A stretch of DNA of 64,000 bases from Myxococcales bacterium (GTDB lineage Bacteria > Myxococcota > Myxococcia > Myxococcales > Myxococcaceae): the NCBI GenBank assembly GCA_020846875.1, contig JADLDB010000056.1:1-64000 (forward strand), in the 5' to 3' direction. Below are positions 20,207 to 28,034 of this stretch, piece after piece. Under the pieces are notes generated by a model. That model saw only the letters and a list, made by a program, of their open reading frames with translations. It was not told the origin of the DNA and ran no database searches. Position 1 is the first letter of the stretch, and each line of letters starts with the position of its first letter. Position numbers and translations under genes: made by a program.

Positions 20207-21103
20207 TCACCGCACCCGGGGCTCGACGTGCACCACCACGTCGACGATCTCTGGGAAGGCCTGGGTCAGCGCTTCTTCCACGGCGTCCGACAGCCGGTGG
20301 GCGTGCTCGACGGTGGCGGCGGAGTCGACGTCGATCTTCAGGTCGACGTACACGCTGCCTTCCATGCCGCGGCTGCGCACGTCGTGCACGGCGAGCACCT
20401 CGGGGAGCGCCAGCACTGCCTCGCGGATCTTCTGCGGCTCGATCCGCGCCGTGTCCGCGAGGATCCCCACCGCCTGGCGGAGGATCGTCCACCCGGTCCA
20501 GGCCACGAAGACCAGCACGGCCAGGGCCACCACCCCGTCGACGCGGCGCACCCCCAGCCAGCTGAGCGCCAGGGAGCTCAGCACGGCCGCGGTGACGAAG
20601 ACGTCGGACAGGGTGTGCCGGGCGTCGGCGAGCAAGAGCGCGCTCCCCAGCTTCTCGCCCCAGGACCTCTCCACCCGCGTCACTACCAGGTTGATCGCCA
20701 GGGTGCCGAGCATCACCCCCACCGCCAGCGGCCCCACGGTGGGGTGGGTGCCGTGGACGATCGCCCCCCACGCCATGCGGCCCAGCTCCAGCACGCCCAT
20801 ACCGATCATCACCCCGATGGCCAGCGCCGCCAGGGCCTCGAACTTCTGGTGCCCGTAGGGGTGCTCTCGGTCCGGAGGCTGGGAGGCGAAGTGCATCGCC
20901 ACCAGGCCGATCACGTTGGAGCCGCCGTCGATGAAGGAGTGCAGCCCGTCGGCGGTCATCGAGGTGGAGCCGATCGCCAGCCCCAGCGCCACCTTGGCTG
21001 CGGCCACCGCCCAGTTCGCCGCGAGGATCGACCAGAGCACCACGCGGATCGCCCGGCTCCGCTCCGCCGCGCGCTCCTGCCGGGCCTGCCGGGCCTCCGT
21101 CAT
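20207..21103 (-). CDS. Cation diffusion facilitator family divalent metal efflux transporter
   Basis: Inner-membrane metal/proton antiporter, 298 residues, with about six membrane helices and a C-terminal cytoplasmic metal-binding fold. The paired HxxxD metal sites are present: H55/D59 in ADGLHSFIDGGSN and H163/D167 in ADARHTLSDVFVT. The C-terminal domain ends with the usual His/Asp-rich pattern (DVVVHVEPRVR). HxxxD in helix 2 is typical of zinc, iron or manganese carriers; the exact metal cannot be told. Start ATG at 21103 (MTEARQARQ) is preferred because the longer open frame upstream is low-complexity. It follows the TonB-like gene by 43 bases on the same strand and may be cotranscribed. 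Confidence 0.93.
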   Translation of the reverse strand: MTEARQARQERAAERSRAIRVVLWSILAANWAVAAAKVALGLAIGSTSMTADGLHSFIDGGSNVIGLVAMHFASQPPDREHPYGHQKFEALAALAIGVMIGMGVLELGRMAWGAIVHGTHPTVGPLAVGVMLGTLAINLVVTRVERSWGEKLGSALLLADARHTLSDVFVTAAVLSSLALSWLGVRRVDGVVALAVLVFVAWTGWTILRQAVGILADTARIEPQKIREAVLALPEVLAVHDVRSRGMEGSVYVDLKIDVDSAATVEHAHRLSDAVEEALTQAFPEIVDVVVHVEPRVR

Positions 21104-21146
21104 CGCCGCACCCGCGTCCAATGCGCGCCGGGCACCCCGCCCCGCG

Positions 21147-22379
21147 TCAGTCAGCCGATCGGAACAAGCGCATCCCCGGGCGTCCAGACATTTCGAGGAA
21201 GAAGCCGAACTGGAAGCGCACGGTGGCGTCGGCCGCGAGGATCCCCGGCGGCGGGTTGGGGAAGGGCTGCGCGCGCTCGAAGGCCTTGATCGCCTCGAGG
21301 TCGAGGAAGTCGAGGCCCGAGCTCTTGTCGACGAAGGCGTCCTTGAGCCGCCCCTGGTCGTCGAGGGTGATGGTGAGCAGCGTGTAGCGATCGCGCCCGC
21401 CATAGACGTTGCCGGTGGGATCCCGCAGGCGCAGTTGGCCGGCGGGGTTCCACTGCTGGCCCACCGACTGCTTCACCCGGTTGAAGAAGCTGGCGTACCG
21501 CCACTCGCGCGTGGAGAGGAAGGTGCCGTCGCCTTCCTCCACGTCCTCGAGGTGATCGTTCGCGGCGGCGCCGGTGATCTTGTCCAGCACCGCGGGGGAC
21601 GGCAGCAGGCTGGGCGCGCCTGGGGTGCCCTTGCGGCCGGAGGAGCCTTCCTCACCGTCGGGGTTCACCAGCCCGGGTGCCACGTTGAGGCGGTGGGAGT
21701 TGCCCCTCGTCTCCTCGGCCTCCTCGCGGTTGGCGACCGCTACGCCGGGCCCACCGACCGACGGCTTGATCGTCACCTCCTGCTGGCGCTTCACGTCGGG
21801 GAACTCGAAGGCCAGCTTCGCGGGGCTGTCCCGCAGCGGGCGATCGTCGTCGCCCAGTCCGTCGTTGCCAGCGCGGGAGGCCTTCGTCACCGGGTCGGTC
21901 CCGGCGCCTTCGATCTTCTGGGGGGCGGTCCGCTGGGGCATGGCGTTGCGGTAGAAGGCCGTCTGCTCCTTCGCCCGCGTCTGCTTGTCCGCCTTGTTGT
22001 TGGTCTCGGCGACGTACTTCGCGTTGGGATCGAGCTCCTTGTTTCCCGGCGCCACGTCGACGACCTGCCCGGTGGGCATGTCCTCGGGCTTCTTGACGTC
22101 CTTCTTCGGGACGTCGTTCTTCGCCAGCCTGCGCGAGTCGCGGGAGTCCGCGGGCGCGTCAGGGCCGCGGTTCTTCGCCCATTGCTCGTTGCTCAACCCC
22201 CGCAGCACCACCGGCTTGTCGCTTGCGGGTTGGCGTGGAGGCGTCGTCCACCCCATCAGCGCGGTGAGGACGACGAGGCCCACCACGGCCAAGTGGGCGC
22301 CCACCGCCAGCACCAGGGCGAGCAGCGCCAGCCACCACCCGCTGCGGCGCGTCCTGGAAGGGCGAGGGACCAAGATCAC
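21147..22379 (-). CDS. TonB-like energy transducer protein
   Basis: A 410-residue protein with a basic N-terminus and one membrane anchor (about residues 14-45, GWWLALLALVLAVGAHLAVV), a long periplasmic segment rich in Asn, Lys, Asp and Pro, and a TonB-like C-terminal domain (TLLTITLDDQGRLKDAFVDKSS, DLEAIKAFERAQPFPNPPP). TonB proteins pass energy from ExbB/ExbD to outer-membrane receptors, or in myxobacteria may act as linkers in other envelope machines. No exbB or exbD and no TonB-dependent receptor is nearby, so its partner is unknown. The start at 22379 faces the divergent PilZ gene across about 130 bases. Confidence 0.85.
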   Translation of the reverse strand: MILVPRPSRTRRSGWWLALLALVLAVGAHLAVVGLVVLTALMGWTTPPRQPASDKPVVLRGLSNEQWAKNRGPDAPADSRDSRRLAKNDVPKKDVKKPEDMPTGQVVDVAPGNKELDPNAKYVAETNNKADKQTRAKEQTAFYRNAMPQRTAPQKIEGAGTDPVTKASRAGNDGLGDDDRPLRDSPAKLAFEFPDVKRQQEVTIKPSVGGPGVAVANREEAEETRGNSHRLNVAPGLVNPDGEEGSSGRKGTPGAPSLLPSPAVLDKITGAAANDHLEDVEEGDGTFLSTREWRYASFFNRVKQSVGQQWNPAGQLRLRDPTGNVYGGRDRYTLLTITLDDQGRLKDAFVDKSSGLDFLDLEAIKAFERAQPFPNPPPGILAADATVRFQFGFFLEMSGRPGMRLFRSAD

Positions 22380-22510
22380 GGCTCCACTCTAACCAGCCGG
22401 CAACCCGTGTGCATTCCGAGGGTTGGAAATGCCGCGGCGCACATTGCATCTGCCAGCAGGACGGTTCATCCTCTAGACCTTCTTCAGTCGCCACAGTGGG
22501 GGGCGTCAAC

Positions 22511-22858
22511 ATGCAAGCCGTCGAGTTCTTCGTGGTGAAGGGGGCGAGGTATTCGCAGGAGCGCCGGCACCAACGAGTCCCGGCTGACTTTCCAGTCATC
22601 CTGAAGACGGACGGGTTCCGGATCAGCGATCGGGCCCGGGACGTCTCGGAGTGCGGGGTGGGCCTGGAGACCACCCAGCCGCTCCCGGTGATGGCGCTGG
22701 TGGGCTTGCGGCTCGAGCTGCCGTACGGCGGGCCGATCGACGTGATGGGCCGGGTGATGTGGTCGTCGCCGCAGGCGATGGGGGTGCGCTTCGAGCAGCT
22801 CGACGAGCGCTTGTCGGACTCGGTGGCGAAGCTGCGCAGCGAGTTCCAGCGGCCGTAG
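22511..22858 (+). CDS. PilZ domain protein (c-di-GMP receptor)
   Basis: A 115-residue single-domain protein. Both c-di-GMP-binding signatures are present: RxxxR within ERRHQRVPADFPV and DxSxxG within ARDVSECGVGLE. It therefore probably acts as a cytoplasmic c-di-GMP effector. An in-frame ATG at 22409 exists, but the extra 34 residues are not conserved-looking and the PilZ fold begins near MQAVEFF at 22511. It stands between the divergent TonB-like gene and the porin gene. A diguanylate cyclase gene lies about 12 kb away, though no specific pairing can be claimed. Confidence 0.9.
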   Translation: MQAVEFFVVKGARYSQERRHQRVPADFPVILKTDGFRISDRARDVSECGVGLETTQPLPVMALVGLRLELPYGGPIDVMGRVMWSSPQAMGVRFEQLDERLSDSVAKLRSEFQRP

Positions 22859-22912
22859 GCTCTTTGCGCGCTTCAGGGCGGTGAGGTGCGTGGTACAAGG
22901 CGCGCCCTCCCC

Positions 22913-24406
22913 GTGAAGCGCACTCTGTTCCTCTTCGTGGTGTCGGCTGGGTGGGCGGCGCAGGCCCAGGCGCCCGACAGCCGCTTCAGCGCGGGCGGCT
23001 ACTTCCGGGTGATGGCGCGGCCGGACTTCCAGGGGGGGAACGGCCGGCTGGGCTATTGGAACCTCTACGGCCGGCTGATGAACGAAGGGCCGTACGCGGC
23101 GCTGGAGATGAAGCTCGATCTGCTCCAGGCGCCGCCGGGCACCAACGAGATCTGGGCCAGCCTGCACGCGCGCATCGAGGGCGGCTCGGTGAACGCGGCG
23201 GATCCGTTCAACGGCAGCTTCCTCTTCTTCCGCCTCTCGCAGCTGTACGCGCGCGCGGGGAACATCATCGCGCCGAGGCTGGTGTGGCAGTTGGGCACGC
23301 AGCAGTACTACTTCGGCGATCTGGGCCTGTACGACTTCCGCCCCGCGCAGTTGCTGGAGGACACCATCGGCCTCTCGGTGCGCTACCTGGGCGATCGGGT
23401 GGACGCGCTGCTCGCGGTGGGGGACTCGGGCTTCTTCAACCGGTCGACCCAGTACGTGCCGTTCCTCACGGTGGGCGGGGCGGTGCGCCTGCGCCTGGGT
23501 GATTACGTCGAGGTGGGCGGCGGAGGGCAGTTGGCGGTGGAGCCGCTGATCGTCGGCAACCGCTTCTCGTCGTACGTGACGCCGGGCGTGAGCTACGAGG
23601 ACTACGCGCGCAAGGAGGTGCTGCGGCGCTACCTCGAGGACAACCCGATGGGCGGCGTGGACTCGTTCCCCCTGCCGGCGCCGGCGACGCAGACCAGCCT
23701 CTCGTACCGGGTGGTGGGCTACCTGGGCTTCGGCAAGCTGGGGCCGCTCAAGTGGAACAACCTGTTCGCGCGCTACCAGCGGCTGCACCCGCAGAACTTC
23801 TACACCGACACCTGGCAGCAGCAGGCGGTCCAGGTCTACACGGCGGATCTGTCGCGCGATCGCTACGTCTTCAACGTGGGCGACGAGGCGCAACTGCAGC
23901 TCATCCCCGAGTGGCTGGACGCGGCGGTGGCCTTCTTCTACGGCTTCGACCGCGACTTCGCGAACACCATCCAGGCGTCGGAGGCGAACCGCACCTACGT
24001 CTCCGGCGTCCTCCGGCTGCAGCTCTACCTGACGCGGGTGGTGCACGTGCTGCTCGAGAACTCGCTGGCGGAGGAGCGGAGCCTCAACGGCAACCTCTTC
24101 CGCAGCAACTACGACTCGATCTTCGAGAGCACCGGGGGGCAGGCCGACTCGCGGGGCCTGGAGTACGGCGACTCGCCGGTGCGGAGGACGTGGCAGCTCA
24201 AGACGGGGGTGGTGCTGAACCCGACGGGGCGCGGCCTCTACACCCGGCCGTCCATTCGCCTGCTGTACGGCTTTCAGTACTCGACGCAGCACGCGGCCTT
24301 CGGCAACGGCTTCGCCACGCGGCTCGATCAGTACGACGCCTTCACCCCTACGGGCACCATTTCGTGGCACCACCTCGTGTCGCTGGAAGCGGAGGGCTGG
24401 TTCTAG
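22913..24406 (+). CDS. Outer-membrane beta-barrel porin next to amylase
   Basis: A 497-residue secreted protein starting at GTG 22913 with a clear signal peptide (FLFVVSAGWAAQAQA). The mature part is rich in aromatic and alternating residues typical of barrel strands (YFRVMARPDF, YWNLYGRLMNEGPYAALEMKL, LFFRLSQLYARAG, LVWQLGTQQYYFGDLG) and ends in an aromatic residue (LEAEGWF), the usual barrel signature. The next gene, an alpha-amylase lipoprotein with a starch-binding domain, begins at the base after this stop, so the barrel may take up malto-oligosaccharides. Clear homology to LamB is not evident by eye; a general sugar porin is the cautious call. Confidence 0.83.
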   Translation: MKRTLFLFVVSAGWAAQAQAPDSRFSAGGYFRVMARPDFQGGNGRLGYWNLYGRLMNEGPYAALEMKLDLLQAPPGTNEIWASLHARIEGGSVNAADPFNGSFLFFRLSQLYARAGNIIAPRLVWQLGTQQYYFGDLGLYDFRPAQLLEDTIGLSVRYLGDRVDALLAVGDSGFFNRSTQYVPFLTVGGAVRLRLGDYVEVGGGGQLAVEPLIVGNRFSSYVTPGVSYEDYARKEVLRRYLEDNPMGGVDSFPLPAPATQTSLSYRVVGYLGFGKLGPLKWNNLFARYQRLHPQNFYTDTWQQQAVQVYTADLSRDRYVFNVGDEAQLQLIPEWLDAAVAFFYGFDRDFANTIQASEANRTYVSGVLRLQLYLTRVVHVLLENSLAEERSLNGNLFRSNYDSIFESTGGQADSRGLEYGDSPVRRTWQLKTGVVLNPTGRGLYTRPSIRLLYGFQYSTQHAAFGNGFATRLDQYDAFTPTGTISWHHLVSLEAEGWF

Positions 24407-26570
24407 ATGCGGCGCGCGATGCGGTGGACAGCCCTGGGGCTGGTGGTGGCGGTGGCCTCTGGCTGCATTCCGAAGATCCCCAGGCAGCGCCTGGCGGAGC
24501 GGGCGAAGGTGGCGGTGGTGTACGTGGTGGATCCGTCGCGCGCGGGCGAGAGCTGGTCGCCGCCGGATGGACTCAAGAAGGCGGTGGCGGGCGAGCTGGA
24601 GCAACGCAACCTCGAGGTGGTGGAGCTGCCGATGGACGCGCTGGGTGGGCAGCGGCTCACCGACGCGCGGGTGGAGGCGCTGCGCCGGGCCGGAGGCGAC
24701 GCTCCCTTCGTCGTGCTGATCGAGCAGAAGGTGACGTTCTTCTCGCAGCTCGACGGGCGGTTCCGCTGGGAGGTCGGCACCGCGGTGAGCGCGGGGCGGC
24801 CTTCGGGCGCGGTGGCGAAGGACACGTTCGAGCACCCGGTGGTGCTGCTCTACGATCACGAGCGCGAGAAGGAGGCGATCGCCCAGTCTGCGCCCGACGT
24901 CGCGGCGCGGGTGGGGGCGCTGCTCGACGGCCTGTTGGCTGGTGCCACCGAGCTCCCGAAGGCGACGCCGGCGGGCGCGGGGAACGAGAAGCCCAAGGGC
25001 TCGATGGGGCGGCCGAGGGCGATCTACTTCGTGATGGTGGACCGCTTCGCGAACGGTGATCGCTCGAACGACGGTGACGCCGACCCGGCCGATCCGCAGG
25101 CGTTCCACGGAGGAGATCTCCAGGGGTTGATCGACCGGCTGGGCTGGGTCCAGGCGTTGGGCGTGGACACGGTGTGGCTGTCGCCGATCTCGAAGATGCG
25201 CACCCAGCCCTGGCACGGGTACGGGGCCTTCCACGGGTACTGGACCTGGGAGCTCGGCGCGGTGGAGCCGCGCTTCGGCGACGAGGCGGACGTGAAGGCG
25301 CTGCGCGCCGCGCTCGATCGCCGCGGGATGAAGCTGGTGTTGGACGTGGTGGTGAACCACGTGGGCCCGGACGCGCCGCTCTTGGCGGAGCACCCCGACT
25401 GGTTTCACAAGAAGGGCGGGGTGACGGACTGGACCAACCCGCAGCAGCTCGTCGATCACGACGTGCACGGGCTGCCGGATCTGGCCACCGAGAATCGCCA
25501 AGTGTACCGCTACCTGGTGGACGGCACGCGGAGGTGGCTTCGAGCTCGCCCGGCCTGAAGGCCTCCGCCTCGACGCGGTGAAGCACGTGCCGCTGGACTT
25601 CTGGGCGCGCTTCAACGCGGAGCCAGGGGTGGCCGGCCTCACGCGGCTGGGGGAGCTGCTGGAGGGCGATCCGTCGGAGGTGGCGCGCACCTGGAGCCGG
25701 GGCGGCTTCACCGCGATGTTCGACTTCCCCTTGGGCTTCGCGATCGCCGACGTGTTCTGCCGGGGCGAGCCGCCGGCGAAGCTGGCCGCCACCTTGACGA
25801 ACGATCGCCGCTATCCGGATCCGGCGGCGCTGGTCACGCTGGTGGACAACCACGATCTCCCGCGGCTGATGAGCGTGTGCGGGAAGGACGAGGCGAAGGT
25901 GGCGGAGGCGCTCACCTTCCTCCTCACCGCGCGGGGCGTGCCGTCCCTGTCCTGGGGCACGGAGGTGGGCCTGGACGGAGAGAAGGAGCCGGACAACCGC
26001 AAGTCGATGCGCTTCGTGGAGCACCCGCTCCGGACGTTGATCGCCTCGTGGCTGAAGGCGCGGAGGGAGCGGCCTTCGTTGAGCGAGGGCGCCACGCTGA
26101 TCCTCGAGGCCACGGACGAGAAGCTGGTGGTGGCGCGCGTGGCCCAGGCCGAGGCGTCGGTGATCTACGTGAATCACTCCGGAGCGCCGGCGGTGGCCGC
26201 GCTGCTCGACGGCCAGCAGAAGCCGGACGTGACGCCGGTGCCGGCGGGGGTGACGGTGCGGACGGTGAAGGGTGACTTCGCAGCGCTCCAGGCGCGGGCG
26301 GCGAGCGAGTCGAAGGGTGAGAAGGCACGCGCCGTCACCTTCGACGGCGAGGGCTACGTGGTGGGCTCCGGCCCGGAGCTGGGCGACTGGAAACCGGATC
26401 GCGGCGTGCGACTACCGGCCACCCTGCTGCTGCCCGTCGGCGGAGTGTTCGAGTTCAAGCGGCTGACGCGCGACACCGCCGGGGTGCGCTGGGAGCCGGG
26501 CGTGAATCGACTGCTCACGGTGACTCCGGGGAAGGAGCCGCTGCACGTGACGCTCGCCCCGCGCGGCTAG
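24407..26570 (+). pseudogene. GH13 alpha-amylase lipoprotein with CBM20, split by an apparent +1 frameshift
   Basis: Starch-degrading surface lipoprotein read in two frames: 24407-25558, then a second frame open through the shift region to the stop at 26570. The first part has a lipobox signal (VAVASGC), a novel N-terminal domain (about residues 22-185), and GH13 regions GVDTVWLSPI and DVVVNHVG. The second frame continues with GLRLDAVKHV (the nucleophile Asp at 25572-25574), the acid/base Glu in RLGELLEGDP, VDNHDLPRL, and a C-terminal CBM20 starch-binding domain (VVGSGPELGDWKPDRG, GVNRLLTV, about 26335-26560). Both halves are intact and all catalytic residues exist, so a single extra base near 25538-25541 explains the break. 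It may be a recent inactivation, a sequencing error, or recoding at CTT-C. It abuts the porin gene without a gap. Confidence 0.85.
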
Positions 26571-26657
26571 AGAACGCTCACGGCCGATCGCCGGATTCCC
26601 CCGACTGGGGCCAGCGCCTGCGCTGTTTGCCACTCGCGCGGCCGGGCGACGCGTTGC

Positions 26658-26697
26658 GTCAAATTGGTTTGACCCCCGAATCAATCCTCCTTAGGAA
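26658..26697 (+). promoter_or_regulatory. Promoter with palindromic operator upstream of fadI-fadJ
   Basis: GTCAAATTGGTTTGAC (26658-26673) is a perfect 6-4-6 inverted repeat. Its right arm runs into TTGACC (26669-26674), a good -35; TAGGAA (26692-26697) sits 17 bases further as a weak -10. A repressor bound to the palindrome would block polymerase, as expected for a fatty-acid regulator of the FadR/TetR type. The gap (26571-26727) is otherwise without features and ends with GAGGAGG before the fadI ATG. Confidence 0.55.
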
Positions 26698-26727
26698 GCT
26701 CCCTCGTCTCTGCGCGAGGAGGTCGTC

Positions 26728-28032
26728 ATGGCGAAGGCGAAGGTCCCGGCGAACGGGCACCGGCGAGTGGCAATCGTCGGAGGTCTGCGCACGCCGTTCG
26801 TGAAAGCCAACACGGTGTTCAACGACTTGAGCGCGCTCGATCTGGGCCGCCTGGTGGTGCAGGAGCTGGTGCAGCGCACGGAGCTCGACGCGAAGGAGCT
26901 CGACCTGGTCGTCTTTGGTCAGGTGATCCCGACGCTGACGGCGCCTTCGGTGGCGCGGGAGATCGTCCTGCTCACCGGGCTGCCGCGCCGCGTGGAAGCG
27001 CACACCGTGATGCGCGCCTGCGCCACGTCGATCCAGTCGATGGTGGCCGCCGCCAATGAGATTTCGCTGGGCAACGCCGACGTCGCCATCACCGGCGGCA
27101 CCGAGTCCATGTCCGATCCGCCGCTCTTCACCTCGCGGCCTCTGGCGCAGGCCCTGGTGAGCGCGTCGAAGGCGAAGAACCTGCCGGCGAAGCTCAAACC
27201 CTTCCAGAAGATCAAGGCGAAGGATCTGCTCCCCGTGCCGCCGGCCATCGCCGAGTACACCACCGGTATGTCCATGGGCGACTCGGCGGAGAAGATGGCC
27301 AAGGAGAACGGCATCTCCCGGCGCGAGCAGGACGAGATCGCGCTCGCCTCGCACCAGAACGCCGCGCGCGCATGGAAGCAGGGCGCCTTCGCCGACGAAG
27401 TGATGCGCGTGCCGGTGCCGCCCCGGTACAAGGAGACTGCCTCCACCGACAACATCGTCCGCGAGGACAGCACCCTGGAGGCGCTCGCGGCGCTCAAGCC
27501 GGTGTTCGATCGCCGCTACGGCACCGTCACCGCCGGCAACGCCTCGCCGCTGACCGACGGCGCCGCCGCGCTCCTGCTCATGAGCGAGGAGAAGGCGAAG
27601 GCGCTCGGCTACCAGCCCCTCGGCTTCCTCCGCAGCCACGCCTTCGCCGCCACGGATCCCGGCGATCAGCTGCTCCAGGGGCCTGCCTACGCCGCGCCCA
27701 TCGCGCTCGATCGCGCCGGCATGTCGCTCAAGGACATCGATCTGGTCGACATGCACGAGGCCTTCGCCGTCCAGGTGGCGTCGAACCTCCAGGCGCTCGC
27801 CTCGAAGGCCTTCGCCGAGAAGCTGGGGCGGCCCGGGCCCGTGGGCGAGGTGGATCGCAGCCGGCTCAACGTGCACGGCGGCTCCATCGCGCTGGGCCAC
27901 CCCTTCGCCGCCACCGGCGCGCGGATCATTCACCAGGTGCTGCGGGCGCTGAAGCGGAAGAACCTCGGCACCGCCCTCGTCACCGTCTGCGCCCAGGGTG
28001 GAAATGGCGCGGCCGTCGTCCTGGAGCGCTGA
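26728..28032 (+). CDS. fadI: 3-ketoacyl-CoA thiolase (acetyl-CoA C-acyltransferase), FadI type
   Basis: Last step of fatty-acid beta-oxidation: cleaves 3-ketoacyl-CoA to acetyl-CoA and a shortened acyl-CoA. The 434-residue protein has the nucleophile C98 in MRACATSIQSM, the HEAFA loop, the GHPFAATGA His and the C-terminal acid/base Cys in TVCAQGGNG. The pairing with a long FadJ-like protein and the extended loop after the active Cys fit FadI rather than FadA. It has a strong ribosome site (GAGGAGG) and begins the fadI-fadJ operon, two bases before fadJ. A palindrome over its promoter suggests fatty-acid-responsive repression. Confidence 0.95.
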   Translation: MAKAKVPANGHRRVAIVGGLRTPFVKANTVFNDLSALDLGRLVVQELVQRTELDAKELDLVVFGQVIPTLTAPSVAREIVLLTGLPRRVEAHTVMRACATSIQSMVAAANEISLGNADVAITGGTESMSDPPLFTSRPLAQALVSASKAKNLPAKLKPFQKIKAKDLLPVPPAIAEYTTGMSMGDSAEKMAKENGISRREQDEIALASHQNAARAWKQGAFADEVMRVPVPPRYKETASTDNIVREDSTLEALAALKPVFDRRYGTVTAGNASPLTDGAAALLLMSEEKAKALGYQPLGFLRSHAFAATDPGDQLLQGPAYAAPIALDRAGMSLKDIDLVDMHEAFAVQVASNLQALASKAFAEKLGRPGPVGEVDRSRLNVHGGSIALGHPFAATGARIIHQVLRALKRKNLGTALVTVCAQGGNGAAVVLER

Positions 28033-28034
28033 CA

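Noticed and set aside
20200-20209. Palindrome TGAAGCTTCA between kinase and transporter genes
   Set aside because: It arises from two opposed TGA stops separated by four bases and is too short to be a terminator or operator.
22411-22432. Near-palindrome GCATTCC/GGAAATGC in the TonB-PilZ gap
   Set aside because: Arms differ by one inserted base and no promoter hexamers fit around it.
24407-26570. Reading the amylase as two independent genes
   Set aside because: The GH13 nucleophile region lies in the downstream frame before its first internal start, and each half lacks essential parts, so one interrupted gene is the better reading.
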